Assembly (NCBI RefSeq): GCF_003416895.1
Contig: NZ_QVIO01000001.1
Span: 1,922,001 to 1,986,000 of the forward strand
Direction of reading: 5' to 3'
Length of the DNA stretch: 64,000 bases
DNA from: Duganella sp. BJB476
GTDB taxonomy: Bacteria > Pseudomonadota > Gammaproteobacteria > Burkholderiales > Burkholderiaceae_D
This document shows, in pieces, positions 17,565 to 26,016 of the stretch. Each line of letters starts with the position of its first letter. Position 1 is the first letter of the stretch. A program made the position numbers and the translations under genes. Below the pieces are notes generated by a model. The model saw nothing but the letters and a program-made list of their open reading frames with translations, had not been told where the DNA came from and ran no database searches.

Positions 17565-18608
17565 ATGACTGAAATCACCCTTGCCCTGCCTTATGCCCTG
17601 CCCCCGCCGGAGATGGTGTCCGACCTGTTGCGGGTCCTGAAAACCCCTGCATTGGCGACGTTGTTGTCTCGCAACAAACACTTTGAATACCATCGTTACG
17701 ACAACGACAGCCGGGTGCTGCCGCACGAAGCATGGTTGGCCCACGCACTGGGCCTGGCGCCGGCGCCCGACCGTCCAGACACCGGCGCGCCGGTGGCCAC
17801 CGCCGTCATGCACGGCTGTGGCTTGCATGCGGAGGCCGGACATGGCCACTGGTTCATCGTGCAGCCGGCGCATATCCAGCTGTCGCGCACCCACCTGCTG
17901 CTGTCCGATCCCCGCGCGCTGCATTTGAACGAGGCGGAATCGCACGCGCTCTACGAGCTGGCCCGCCCCTGCTTCGAGGAGCAAGGCAAGACGCTGCTGC
18001 ATGCCGCACCCGGCCTGTGGCTTGCACGGGCCGATGAGTGGTCCGCCCTGGCCACCGCCTCGCCCGACGCCGCGACCACGCAAAACCTGAGCGACTGGAT
18101 GCCCGAGGGCGAGCACGCGCGCGCCTACCGCAAGCTGCAAAACGAGATCCAGATGCAGTGGCACGAACACCCGGTCAATGAAGCGCGCCAGGCGCGCGGC
18201 CTGCAGGCAGTGAACTCGTTCTGGCTGTGGGGCGGCGCCGGTCCGCTGAAGGCGGCGCCGCAGCCACTGGCGATCGCCGGCGGCCCGGAATGGATGCAGG
18301 CGCTGGCCGCGCCCGCGCTGCGCGCGCCGACCGCAGCGCAACTGATCGCCCAGCCGGGCGCCGTGATGCTGGCCGAGTTGATCCCGTCGGCGCAGACCGG
18401 CGACTGGTCCGACTGGATCGCCCGCATGCAGCGCATCGAGCAGGAATGGCTGGCGCCGTTGCTGACGGCTTTGCAGGATGGCCGCATCGGCAGCCTGACG
18501 CTGCTGCTCAGCCATCGCAATGGCTGGAGCACCGTCGGCACCAGCAAACTGGCGCTGCGCAAATTCTGGCGCAAGCCGAACCTGAACCTTTTACTGAAGC
18601 AAGCCTGA
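17565..18608 (+). CDS. RpfE-type/phosphoglycerate mutase-like conserved protein
   Basis: A 347-aa conserved protein of the group often named regulatory protein RpfE (COG4255-like), regularly found just before recJ in betaproteobacteria. Recognisable stretches are MHGCGLHAEAGHGHWFIVQPAH, NLSDWMPEGEHAR, NEIQMQWHEHPVNEARQARG and VNSFWLWGGAGPL. A TTG 18 bases upstream is in frame but lies against the -10 box, so the ATG at 17565 was chosen. The gap to recJ is 1 bp, indicating co-transcription. Biochemical function is not established; the mutase label comes from distant fold similarity. Confidence 0.8.
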   Translation: MTEITLALPYALPPPEMVSDLLRVLKTPALATLLSRNKHFEYHRYDNDSRVLPHEAWLAHALGLAPAPDRPDTGAPVATAVMHGCGLHAEAGHGHWFIVQPAHIQLSRTHLLLSDPRALHLNEAESHALYELARPCFEEQGKTLLHAAPGLWLARADEWSALATASPDAATTQNLSDWMPEGEHARAYRKLQNEIQMQWHEHPVNEARQARGLQAVNSFWLWGGAGPLKAAPQPLAIAGGPEWMQALAAPALRAPTAAQLIAQPGAVMLAELIPSAQTGDWSDWIARMQRIEQEWLAPLLTALQDGRIGSLTLLLSHRNGWSTVGTSKLALRKFWRKPNLNLLLKQA

Positions 18609-18609
18609 C

Positions 18610-20304
18610 ATGACCCGTATCGCCACCCGTCCCTGCCCGTTCCGCGAATCCGAAATGCTGCGCCAGGGCGGCATCCATCCAGTGCTGGCGCGGCTGTACG
18701 CGTCGCGCGGCCTGACCGACGTCAAGGAGCTGTCGAGCGAGCTGGCGGCCATGATTCCGCCTTCGGGCCTGCTGCACATCGGCGCCGCCGCCGTGTTCCT
18801 GGCCGACTCCATCGCCGCCAACAAGCGCATGGTGATCGTGGCCGACTACGACTGCGACGGCGCCACCGCCTGCGCGGTCGCGCTGCGCGGCCTGCGCGCG
18901 ATGGGCGCCAACATCGACTTCATCGTGCCTAACCGCTTCGAGTACGGCTACGGCCTGACGCCGGAGATCGTCGAGCTGACGGCGCGCGAGAAGCAGCCGG
19001 ACATCATCATCACCGTCGACAACGGCATCGCCAGCATCGACGGCGTGGCCGAGGCCAACCGGCGCGGCATCGAAGTCGTCGTCACCGACCACCACCTGCC
19101 GGCCGATACGCTGCCGGCCGCGCGCGTGATCGTCAATCCCAACCAGCCGGAATGCGGCTTCCCGAGCAAGCATATCGCCGGCGTCGGCGTGGTGTTCTAC
19201 GTGCTGCTGGCCTTGCGTGCGGAACTGCGCAAGCGCGGCGTGTTCGACGCCCAGACCCAGCCCAAGCTGGACAACCTGCTCGACCTGGTCGCACTGGGCA
19301 CCGTGGCCGACGTGGTACGGCTCGATCCGAACAACCGCATCCTGGTGGCGCAAGGCCTGAAGCGCATGCGCGCCGGCCGCATGCACGCCGGCGTGGCGGC
19401 GCTGTTCCGCGTGGCCGGACGCGAGCCGCGCACCGCCAATCCCTTCGACCTCGGTTTCGCGCTGGGCCCGCGCCTGAACGCGGCCGGACGGCTGGAAGAC
19501 ATGTCGCTGGGGATCGAATGCCTGATCACCGACGACGAAGGCCGCGCATGGCAACTGGCGCAGCAGCTCAATGAAATCAACCTGAAACGCCGCGAGATCG
19601 AAGCCGAGATGCAGGATGCGGCCTTGCTGCACCTGGACGCGTTCGAACCGGCCAACAGCAGCACCATCTGCGTGTTCGACGAATCGTGGCACCAGGGCGT
19701 GATCGGCATCGTCGCCTCGCGCCTGAAGGAAAAATTCTTCCGCCCGACCATCACCTTCGCGCCCGGCGCCGACGGCTGGATCAAAGGCTCCGGCCGATCC
19801 ATCCCCGGCTTCCACCTGCGCGACGCGCTGGACCTGGTGTACAAGAAGGCGCCTACGCTGATCGACAAGTTCGGCGGCCACGCGATGGCGGCCGGCCTGA
19901 CGCTGCGCGCCGACGCCTTCGAGGCCTTCGCCGCCGCCTTCGAGGAAGTAGGCCGCGCGTGGTTGAGCAAGCAGCAGCTGGAACGCGTAATCGAAACCGA
20001 CGGCCCGCTGGAAGACGCCTACTACACCACCGCTTTCATTGAGCTGATGGACGGCCAGGTGTGGGGCCAGGGCTTCGCGCCGCCGGTGTTCTGCGACGAG
20101 TTCCGCGTGGTGAGCCAGCGCATTTTGAAGGAGCGCCACCTCAAGCTGCTGCTGGAGAAAAACGGCGCCCGCTACGACGCCATCTGGTTCGGCCACGTCG
20201 ACTCGCTGGGCGAGCGCGCCAAGGTCGCCTTCCGGCTCGACGCCAATGAATACAACGGCGTCACCAAGGTGCAGCTGATGGTGGAGCACGCCGAGCCGGC
20301 ATAA
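18610..20304 (+). CDS. recJ: Single-strand-specific exonuclease RecJ
   Basis: A 564-aa DHH-family 5'-3' ssDNA exonuclease used in recombination and mismatch repair. The DHH motifs are intact: VADYDCDGATAC (motif I), TVDNGIAS (II), VVTDHHLP (III, DHH), and LGTVADVVRL (IV); the DHHA1 domain shows GFALGPRLNAAGRLEDM and GKFGGHAMAAG-type KFGGHAMAAGLTL. Length is typical. It forms an operon with the rpfE-like gene. Confidence 0.96.
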   Translation: MTRIATRPCPFRESEMLRQGGIHPVLARLYASRGLTDVKELSSELAAMIPPSGLLHIGAAAVFLADSIAANKRMVIVADYDCDGATACAVALRGLRAMGANIDFIVPNRFEYGYGLTPEIVELTAREKQPDIIITVDNGIASIDGVAEANRRGIEVVVTDHHLPADTLPAARVIVNPNQPECGFPSKHIAGVGVVFYVLLALRAELRKRGVFDAQTQPKLDNLLDLVALGTVADVVRLDPNNRILVAQGLKRMRAGRMHAGVAALFRVAGREPRTANPFDLGFALGPRLNAAGRLEDMSLGIECLITDDEGRAWQLAQQLNEINLKRREIEAEMQDAALLHLDAFEPANSSTICVFDESWHQGVIGIVASRLKEKFFRPTITFAPGADGWIKGSGRSIPGFHLRDALDLVYKKAPTLIDKFGGHAMAAGLTLRADAFEAFAAAFEEVGRAWLSKQQLERVIETDGPLEDAYYTTAFIELMDGQVWGQGFAPPVFCDEFRVVSQRILKERHLKLLLEKNGARYDAIWFGHVDSLGERAKVAFRLDANEYNGVTKVQLMVEHAEPA

Positions 20305-20376
20305 ACAAATCACCGCACTTTCCATATTGGCAATATGATATTCTAAGCATCCCCGCCTATTTGTCAGGATGGTTAG

Positions 20377-20772
20377 ATGCAATTATCCAATTACCTCTTC
20401 TTTACAACGACTTGCGAGCAAGCACTGGAGTTTTATACCCGGTGCGGGCTGGGCCGGATGACCGACGTGCTGCGATTCGGTGTGGATGGCATGCCGGTTC
20501 GCAATGAAGCCATGCGCGGCAAAATCATGCATGCGAGATTTGAGGGGCCGGGAGTCTTGTTCTTCGCTTCGGACAATGACGATGCGGAGCCGATGCGCGG
20601 GTCCGCACATATTTTGCAGATGACCGACCGGCAGCTGACGAAACAACTTTTTGACAAACTGTCCGAAAAGGGTCGGGTCACTACGCCTCTGGACACGCAG
20701 GTTTGGGGCGACTACTACGGCAAATTGACCGACCAATTTGGCGTGCAGTGGATGCTGAACTGTTCGGCTTAA
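20377..20772 (+). CDS. VOC/PhnB-like glyoxalase-fold protein
   Basis: A 131-aa single-domain protein of the vicinal oxygen chelate superfamily, PhnB/DUF-type: an N-terminal LFFTTTCEQALEFYTRCG, a central HARFEGPGVLFFASDND and a C-terminal WGDYYGKLTDQFGVQWMLN are all typical. The usual metal ligands are only partly evident, and family members have diverse roles. It lies 72 bp after recJ. Confidence 0.82.
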   Translation: MQLSNYLFFTTTCEQALEFYTRCGLGRMTDVLRFGVDGMPVRNEAMRGKIMHARFEGPGVLFFASDNDDAEPMRGSAHILQMTDRQLTKQLFDKLSEKGRVTTPLDTQVWGDYYGKLTDQFGVQWMLNCSA

Positions 20773-20788
20773 ATCACAAGTGGAAACG

Positions 20789-20905
20789 ATGAGAGTAGTT
20801 TTTTCTGCCACCGCACTTGCTTGCAGTCTTCTCCTATCCGCGCATCAGCCAGCTTATGCGGAGAACACCACCACGAGCGAGCTGCTGCTGCCGACTACGC
20901 TGTAA
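20789..20905 (+). CDS. Possible 38-aa exported peptide or gene remnant
   Basis: ATG at 20789, TAA at 20903-20905. The peptide MRVVFSATALACSLLLSAHQ continues PAYAENTTTSELLLPTTL, which is a convincing Sec signal (cleavage after AYA) followed by only 14 mature residues. A GGAAACG stretch lies just upstream. It may be a real small peptide, or the severed front of a secreted-protein gene, since it ends where lower-GC sequence begins. It could form a cassette with the deaminase-fold gene 39 bp downstream. Confidence 0.35.
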   Translation: MRVVFSATALACSLLLSAHQPAYAENTTTSELLLPTTL

Positions 20906-20944
20906 CCTCGCAGCTCAACTCAAGACCGCCCACGAAAGGTATTT

Positions 20945-21826
20945 ATGTACTACAGACATGAATTCTCGTGCAGCAAATGCTCCAAGACTGTACACATCAT
21001 TAGCCAGATCAGTAAAGTGCCAACTAACAAGGGAACTACGTTCGAGCACAATAGCTGCAAAATTCACAGCCTTAGTTTTGCAGAGTATGAAGGCATCAAG
21101 GTCATCGGCGAGGATCCGGGTTGCACAGGAACACTAGCCTATCGGCCTCTAAGCCTTGCAGGTCCTAGTCCCGATATGGATAACTTCAGCTCCAGTTCCA
21201 GTTCCAGTACCGGAATGGCATCTTCGCCGCCAACAGTCACTCACGAGGCGAGTTCGTCGCCAGCGATATCGACGTCTAGTGGATCAATTTCTACTACGAC
21301 AACTAGTTCGAGCTCGTCGTCATCAGCGCCCGCGCCCGAAGACTGGAAAGTCTTCAAGATTATCGATCTCACTGGATTCGCCACTCCTCCATCGGATCCT
21401 CATTTTACATTCAAGATACAACGGAAACTTGCTGAAGAAAAGTTCAAGGCAAGACTCCAAGTGCTCAGAACCAGAGTGGCGCAAGCCTGTGCTGGAACCA
21501 AACCCCCGGGCGTCAATACGATCTGCGTGGCTATCAGTCTGGATGGGGGTGGCGCAACCGTCGGCTACAACAAAGATATCACCAACCTGACTCAGCTAAC
21601 CAAAACTCTACGCGACAAGCTCAGCTCCACACATAAACTAGAAGCATGGAAACCTCAAAATTGCGCCGAAGTATCCGCCGTGAACAAGCTATTAAAGCAG
21701 GGCTACGACTTAGAGAAGATCCTTGTTTGTTCATTGGCTACAAATGGGACGTACAAACCACCGTGCGAGACCTGCCAAGGCTGGTTAAATCGCTCCAAGG
21801 AGTTGGGCGTTTACACCGTGGCATGA
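20945..21826 (+). CDS. Deaminase-fold, toxin-like protein with Cys-rich N-terminus
   Basis: A 293-aa protein in three parts. Residues 1-65 resemble a small metal-binding module (CSKC, later NSCKIHS and GCTG). Residues about 78-130 are a Ser/Thr linker. Residues 133-293 have the order expected of the cytidine-deaminase fold: a beta hairpin (TICVAISLDGGGATVGYN), the zinc/catalytic motif NCAEVSAVNKLL, a strand (KILVCSLA) and PPCETCQGWL (PCxxC). Such CAE/PCxxC domains are frequent C-terminal warheads of polymorphic toxins and also occur in nucleic-acid modifying enzymes. Base composition is clearly lower in GC than the flanks, suggesting transfer. No immunity gene is recognised downstream. Substrate unknown. 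Confidence 0.65.
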   Translation: MYYRHEFSCSKCSKTVHIISQISKVPTNKGTTFEHNSCKIHSLSFAEYEGIKVIGEDPGCTGTLAYRPLSLAGPSPDMDNFSSSSSSSTGMASSPPTVTHEASSSPAISTSSGSISTTTTSSSSSSSAPAPEDWKVFKIIDLTGFATPPSDPHFTFKIQRKLAEEKFKARLQVLRTRVAQACAGTKPPGVNTICVAISLDGGGATVGYNKDITNLTQLTKTLRDKLSSTHKLEAWKPQNCAEVSAVNKLLKQGYDLEKILVCSLATNGTYKPPCETCQGWLNRSKELGVYTVA

Positions 21827-21907
21827 TTTTTAGTACAGAATTCATCCGACACATGCCGTAAGGGGGGGCTATGTCCTTCGTCAAGCAGTTCCGCTAGCCG
21901 CTACGCT

Positions 21908-22354
21908 TCATTTCCCTCCGCAAACCTCAACACCGCCATCAAACACGATGCGCCAGGTGTTGGGCGCCTCCAGCCGCCAGACCGAGCTGAATCGCGCGAT
22001 CAGCTTGCCGTCCGGTCCATGCACCGGGCCGGAGGTCTTGGCCAGCGTGCCCGACGCCAGCACCTCGACCTCATCCGGCTCCCAAGAAAACGGCGCACCC
22101 GGCTTGGCGAAGAATTTCTTCCACTCATCGGCCACCGCCTGCTTCCCGTGCAAGGACTGCGTGCCACCGCTGAACACCGCCTCATCGGACAGGAAAGCCA
22201 CGAAAGCCGCATGATCGCGTGCCTTCATGGTCGCCGCAAAAGCCCGCTCAACGTTGGCCACCTGCTCCTGCACGCCCGTGAAAACCGGCGCCGCCACCGC
22301 CGCGGTCGCAGCCAGCGCCAACACCCCCGCCACCGTCAAATTCAACCATTTCAT
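21908..22354 (-). CDS. Secreted SnoaL/NTF2-like (DUF4440-type) protein
   Basis: A 148-aa protein with signal peptide MKWLNLTVAGVLALAATAAVA and an NTF2-like cone fold domain: AFAATMKARDHAAFVAFLSDEAVF, LHGKQAVADEWKKFF and SVWRLEAPNTWRIVFDGG. The start at 22354 was chosen because GGAGGA sits 7 bp upstream; longer in-frame starts at 22381 and 22360 place the ribosome site badly. Function is not predictable; relatives include isomerases and scaffold proteins. Confidence 0.8.
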   Translation of the reverse strand: MKWLNLTVAGVLALAATAAVAAPVFTGVQEQVANVERAFAATMKARDHAAFVAFLSDEAVFSGGTQSLHGKQAVADEWKKFFAKPGAPFSWEPDEVEVLASGTLAKTSGPVHGPDGKLIARFSSVWRLEAPNTWRIVFDGGVEVCGGK

Positions 22355-22458
22355 GGCCATTCCTCCCTGTTTTGTAGACAAGGTGATATTAATCCAGTTG
22401 GTCCCGGATTGCTATTCATCCGAAAAAGGAGTATAACTAGTCCATCAACGGAGGATTT

Positions 22459-22896
22459 ATGAATCTTACCTACGCTTACCCCCGCAGCCGCTTCGAACCA
22501 ACCATCCTGGTCGACCTGAACGCCAAGCCCGAGCGCGAACGGCTGTCCAAGGCCGCCCTCAAGGGCTTTTTCAAGCTGGCCGCAGCCTGGAAGCTGCGCG
22601 ACGACGACGCCCGCGAACTGTTGGGCGGCATCTCCAGCAGCGCCTACTACGAGTGGAAAAAGAACCCGGAACGCACCTTGGAGGTGGACTGCATCACGCG
22701 CATCTCCTACCTGCTGGGCATCTACAAGGCACTGCACATCCTCTACGGCGACAAGCTCGCCGACGAATGGATGGGCCTTGCCAACACCAACCTGATCTTC
22801 GGCGGTCGCACGCCGCTGACCTATATCGCGGCCGGCGGCCTGCCCGCCATGCAGATCGTGCGCCAGTTGCTGGACGCGCGCCGCGGAGGACTGTAA
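22459..22896 (+). CDS. Xre-type antitoxin of RES-Xre pair (ParS/MbcA-like)
   Basis: A 145-aa antitoxin. The first half carries the Xre-like HTH region (LSKAALKGFFKLAAAWKL, ELLGGISSSAYYEWKKNP), and the second half the toxin-binding domain: RISYLLGIYKALHILYGD, WMGLANTNLIFGGRTPLTYI and the C-terminal LPAMQIVRQLLDARRGG that plugs the partner's active site. ACGGAGGA gives a strong ribosome site. Its stop codon abuts the toxin start, and such pairs repress their own promoter. Confidence 0.92.
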   Translation: MNLTYAYPRSRFEPTILVDLNAKPERERLSKAALKGFFKLAAAWKLRDDDARELLGGISSSAYYEWKKNPERTLEVDCITRISYLLGIYKALHILYGDKLADEWMGLANTNLIFGGRTPLTYIAAGGLPAMQIVRQLLDARRGGL

Positions 22897-23586
22897 GTGC
22901 CGGTCAGCCTGATTCCGCCCCTCACCACACTGCGCCAGTTCGACACCTGCCGTTTGCTGCCCTCGCGCTTCGCCGATCTTGAAGACTCGGTGCTGTCGCC
23001 ACTGGCCGATAACGAACAGGACCTGCACGACCTGTTCGAACTGGATAACGCCACCAACGCCCGCCTGCAAGCGCAGAACGGCGGCGCCGCCGGCATCACG
23101 ATGGATGAACTGGTGTTCGGCGTGCCGAACTTCCGCATCGTAAACGCCGCCTTTACCTACGCCCGCCCTGAAGGCAGCCGCTTCAACGGCGGCGATCGCG
23201 GCGCATGGTACTGCGCCTTCGACGTCGAAACCGCGCTGGCCGAAGTAAGCTTCCACAAGGCCGTCGAATACGCCGAGATCAACCGCTTCGACGACAGCGT
23301 CCAATACCAGACCATGCTGGCCGATTTCACCGCGCCCTTCCACGACCTGCGTGGCCAGGCGCGCTACCTGGGTTGTCTGGCGCCGGACAGCTACATCGAA
23401 TCGCAGATCCTGGCCGAGCGCCTGCTGGATGGCGGCTCGCTGGGCATCATCTATCCGAGCGTACGGCTCGACGGCGGCACCAACCTGGCCTGCTTCCGCC
23501 CTGCGCTGGTGGGCAATGTTCGCAAAGGTGCGGCCTATCGGTTAACATGGCGGGGTAGCCCTGTACCGATCATCGAAATTATCTGA
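22897..23586 (+). CDS. RES-domain NAD+-degrading toxin
   Basis: A 229-aa RES family toxin, which phosphorolyses or hydrolyses NAD+ when freed from its Xre partner. RES residues are visible: SRFNGG (Arg, Ser region), WYCAFDVETALAEVSFH (Tyr, Glu), and the C-terminal DSYIESQILAERLLDGGSLGIIYPSVR. It starts with GTG at 22897 directly after the antitoxin TAA. The low-efficiency start and the abutting genes fit lower toxin than antitoxin output. Confidence 0.92.
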   Translation: MPVSLIPPLTTLRQFDTCRLLPSRFADLEDSVLSPLADNEQDLHDLFELDNATNARLQAQNGGAAGITMDELVFGVPNFRIVNAAFTYARPEGSRFNGGDRGAWYCAFDVETALAEVSFHKAVEYAEINRFDDSVQYQTMLADFTAPFHDLRGQARYLGCLAPDSYIESQILAERLLDGGSLGIIYPSVRLDGGTNLACFRPALVGNVRKGAAYRLTWRGSPVPIIEII

Positions 23587-23589
23587 ATC

Positions 23590-23919
23590 ATGCAAACCAA
23601 ACCTGAAAACGACACCGACCTGCGCCTCAAAGTGAACCGCGAGACCGCGCGCCTGCCCTGGACCGAACTGCTCAAGCATTTCGCCGCCGGCAATGTGGTG
23701 TGGATCGCCAATTCGCTGGACCTGGTCGACGTGGCCGTGCGCATCTCACACGACGACAAGGCCCATATCGGCCAGTGGATGAACGCCGGCCTGCTCGCCA
23801 AAGTCAGCGACGAGCAGGCTGCGAACTGGCTGGAGACCAACGCCGAACTGTGGGCAGTCGTCGTCAGTCCCTTCATCCTCGTCCAGCAGGAAAAGGCTGT
23901 TCCAGCCAGCGTGCATTAA
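23590..23919 (+). CDS. DUF2288 family protein
   Basis: A 109-aa protein with the DUF2288 pattern: LPWTELLKHFAAGNVVWI, LDLVDVAVRISHDD, QAANWLETNAELWAVVVSPFILVQ. It is cytoplasmic and of unknown function. It starts 3 bp after the RES toxin stop, so it may be read through from the toxin-antitoxin transcript. Its stop codon overlaps that of the convergent amylase gene by 2 bp. Confidence 0.85.
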   Translation: MQTKPENDTDLRLKVNRETARLPWTELLKHFAAGNVVWIANSLDLVDVAVRISHDDKAHIGQWMNAGLLAKVSDEQAANWLETNAELWAVVVSPFILVQQEKAVPASVH

Positions 23920-25763
23920 AACTGGAAGCTGCCCGCGTCGAGCGTGACCGATCCGCCGCAAGCCGGCGTGGTCGCTTCGCGATTGCCGCTGGCGGTGGAC
24001 TGGTTACTTTCCCACACGGTGCTCACGCCGTACTTCATGAACTTGTACTGGATCGCCGTCGACGGCGGCAGTTGGAAGGTGCGCGACCATGGCACATTGG
24101 CGCCGCTGCCTTCAATGTTCAGCTGATCGCTGGCGCCCTGCACCCAGTTTCCTAGCTCCGCGCGATTCCCCACCACGTACACGTTCTGCCCCACCACCGT
24201 ATTGGCGTTCGCGACGCGGAAGGTGACAGGCACCGTGGTGCACGTACCGCCGCCACCGCCGCCGATCTTCTGATTGATGTGCAGTGCCACGGCAGGCACC
24301 GTAGCACCGCCGTTGGCGGCAATGCTCACGCTGATCATACCGTTGCTGCCGACGGCGACACTGTCGCTGGTGCAGGCCGTGCCGGCAGCGTTCAACAGGC
24401 CGTGCACCACGTTGCAGTAAGTCCCGGCGGGCAGCAGCGTTTGCAGCGACGCATTCCAGGCCGCGTACTCATTGTTGATCGCTATGAAGCCCTTGGCGCC
24501 GCGCCCGAACGCGATCTGGTTGGCGGTGCCGTTGGTGAAGTAATCCACACCCTGTCCCGACGTCGCCGCGCGGAAGGCGACCATGTTGGAGATATCGCTC
24601 CAGCGATGGATGAAGTCCCACTGCTGGTTGATCAACGGGTTGCCGCTGGCGTCGAACGGGCTGGCGCTCGGCGGGGCCTGGTCGTAATTGGTGAAGCGGA
24701 AGCCCGAGTGCAGCTGCGCCGAACCATACGGCCAGGCCAGCATGAAGATGTTGGCCAGGTCGTAGCGCTTGGTGCCTTGGGTGTCGTTGGTGGTGCCGGA
24801 GACGTAATTGCTGGCCACCAGCGAGCTGCCGTTGCGCTCCGTATCCCAGTTGTTGACGAAGACGGTCGCCTTATCACTCGGCACAAAGCCCCAGGTGCCG
24901 CCCCAGTTGCCCGGCGTGCCCATGATGGCGCGCACCTGCGACAGGCTGGCGCCGTTCTCGTTGCGGAACATGGCCTTGATGGCGAAGGTGTACTGGAATT
25001 CGTTCAGCGTGCCGACGCTGTAGTAGTCGGAGCGCGCCACGTTACTGTCCGGGATCACCTCCTGCGTGATCCACAGCGCCTCGCCGGCCGTGGTGGTGTG
25101 CGTGACGCCGCTCATGATCGCCTGAAGATCGCTGGGCTGCATATGCTTGGCGGCGTCGAAGCGCACGCCGTCCACGCCCATGTTGATCAACTTGGTCAGG
25201 TAGGTCTTGACCTGGCCCTGCACATAGGAGCCGTCGGTCTTCAGGTCCGGCAGGCCGCTCAGGCGGCAGAACATCACGTTGTAGCGATTGCCCGGCGAGC
25301 CGTAGTCGCCGCTGGCGATGTCGCAGGCGGGATGGAAATCGCTGGCGCTGAAGAAGGGATAGGCCAGCGTCGTCGAGTTCCAGGTCGAGCCGTCGGTGGC
25401 GGTGCCGGAACCGGCCGCCAGATGGTTGACCACCACGTCCGCATACACGCGCACCTTGGCGGTGTGGCAGGTGTTGATCATGGTTTGGAACTCGGCCTCG
25501 GTGCCCATATTGCTCTTCAGCGAAGCGAAGTTCACCGGCTGGTACACATCCCACCAGGCGCCCAGACTGGCCGAAGCCTGCGGCGGCGATACCTGCACCG
25601 CGCCAAAGCCCTGTGGGCCGAGCCAGTTGGTGCACTCCTTGGCGATGTCGTTCCACTTCCAGCGGAACATCTGTACCGAGGTATCGGCGGGGTTGAAGGC
25701 GGCATGCGCAGGCGCGAGGGCGCAACCGCCCAGCAGGCCGGCGGCCAGTAAGGTTTTCATCAT
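23916..25763 (-). CDS. Secreted alpha-amylase GH13 with starch-binding domain
   Basis: A 615-aa extracellular starch-degrading enzyme. Signal peptide MMKTLLAAGLLGGCALAPAH (cleavage after AHA); GH13 barrel with conserved regions VYADVVVNHLA (I), GVDGVRFDAAKHM (II, nucleophile Asp), ITQEVI (III, acid/base Glu) and VNNWDTER (IV); an all-beta C-domain (about 390-480); a GGGGG linker; and a CBM20 domain from about residue 507 (TFRVANANTVVGQNVYVVGN, WSRTFQLPPSTAIQYKF). Domain IV reads NNWDTE where NHD is usual. The neighbouring GntR gene is divergent and may control it. Confidence 0.93.
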   Translation of the reverse strand: MMKTLLAAGLLGGCALAPAHAAFNPADTSVQMFRWKWNDIAKECTNWLGPQGFGAVQVSPPQASASLGAWWDVYQPVNFASLKSNMGTEAEFQTMINTCHTAKVRVYADVVVNHLAAGSGTATDGSTWNSTTLAYPFFSASDFHPACDIASGDYGSPGNRYNVMFCRLSGLPDLKTDGSYVQGQVKTYLTKLINMGVDGVRFDAAKHMQPSDLQAIMSGVTHTTTAGEALWITQEVIPDSNVARSDYYSVGTLNEFQYTFAIKAMFRNENGASLSQVRAIMGTPGNWGGTWGFVPSDKATVFVNNWDTERNGSSLVASNYVSGTTNDTQGTKRYDLANIFMLAWPYGSAQLHSGFRFTNYDQAPPSASPFDASGNPLINQQWDFIHRWSDISNMVAFRAATSGQGVDYFTNGTANQIAFGRGAKGFIAINNEYAAWNASLQTLLPAGTYCNVVHGLLNAAGTACTSDSVAVGSNGMISVSIAANGGATVPAVALHINQKIGGGGGGTCTTVPVTFRVANANTVVGQNVYVVGNRAELGNWVQGASDQLNIEGSGANVPWSRTFQLPPSTAIQYKFMKYGVSTVWESNQSTASGNREATTPACGGSVTLDAGSFQF

Positions 25764-25820
25764 TTTTGTCTCCGTGTCGTTATATTTTGTATTTTGGGAA
25801 ATGCTGCAGCCCAGATAAAA

Positions 25821-25835
25821 TGTAGCAGAACTACA
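25821..25835. promoter_or_regulatory. TGTAG-N5-CTACA dyad in amylase/GntR intergenic region
   Basis: A perfect 5-bp inverted repeat with 5-bp spacing lies 58 bp upstream of the amylase start, in the 253-bp region between the divergent amylase and GntR genes. Its size and symmetry are suitable for a GntR-family dimer. The remainder of 25764-26016 is AT-rich promoter-like sequence without a gene. Confidence 0.4.
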
Positions 25836-26016
25836 GTAAACAACAAGCGGAATTCGCTAGAGTTTTTTACAATCCGCTACAGGAATCGCTTCCACATAAT
25901 TTCCATACGACACATATGTAATGCGATTACTCGTGAGATACTGCCAGATAGTCAATCCCCGGCAGCCCATGTATGATGGGGCGAAAAAACGACACTACGA
26001 GATTCATAGCCACCTC

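Noticed and set aside
24279..25751. 490-codon frame antisense to the amylase
   Set aside because: Mirror of a convincing GH13 gene; composition typical of antisense GC-rich frames.
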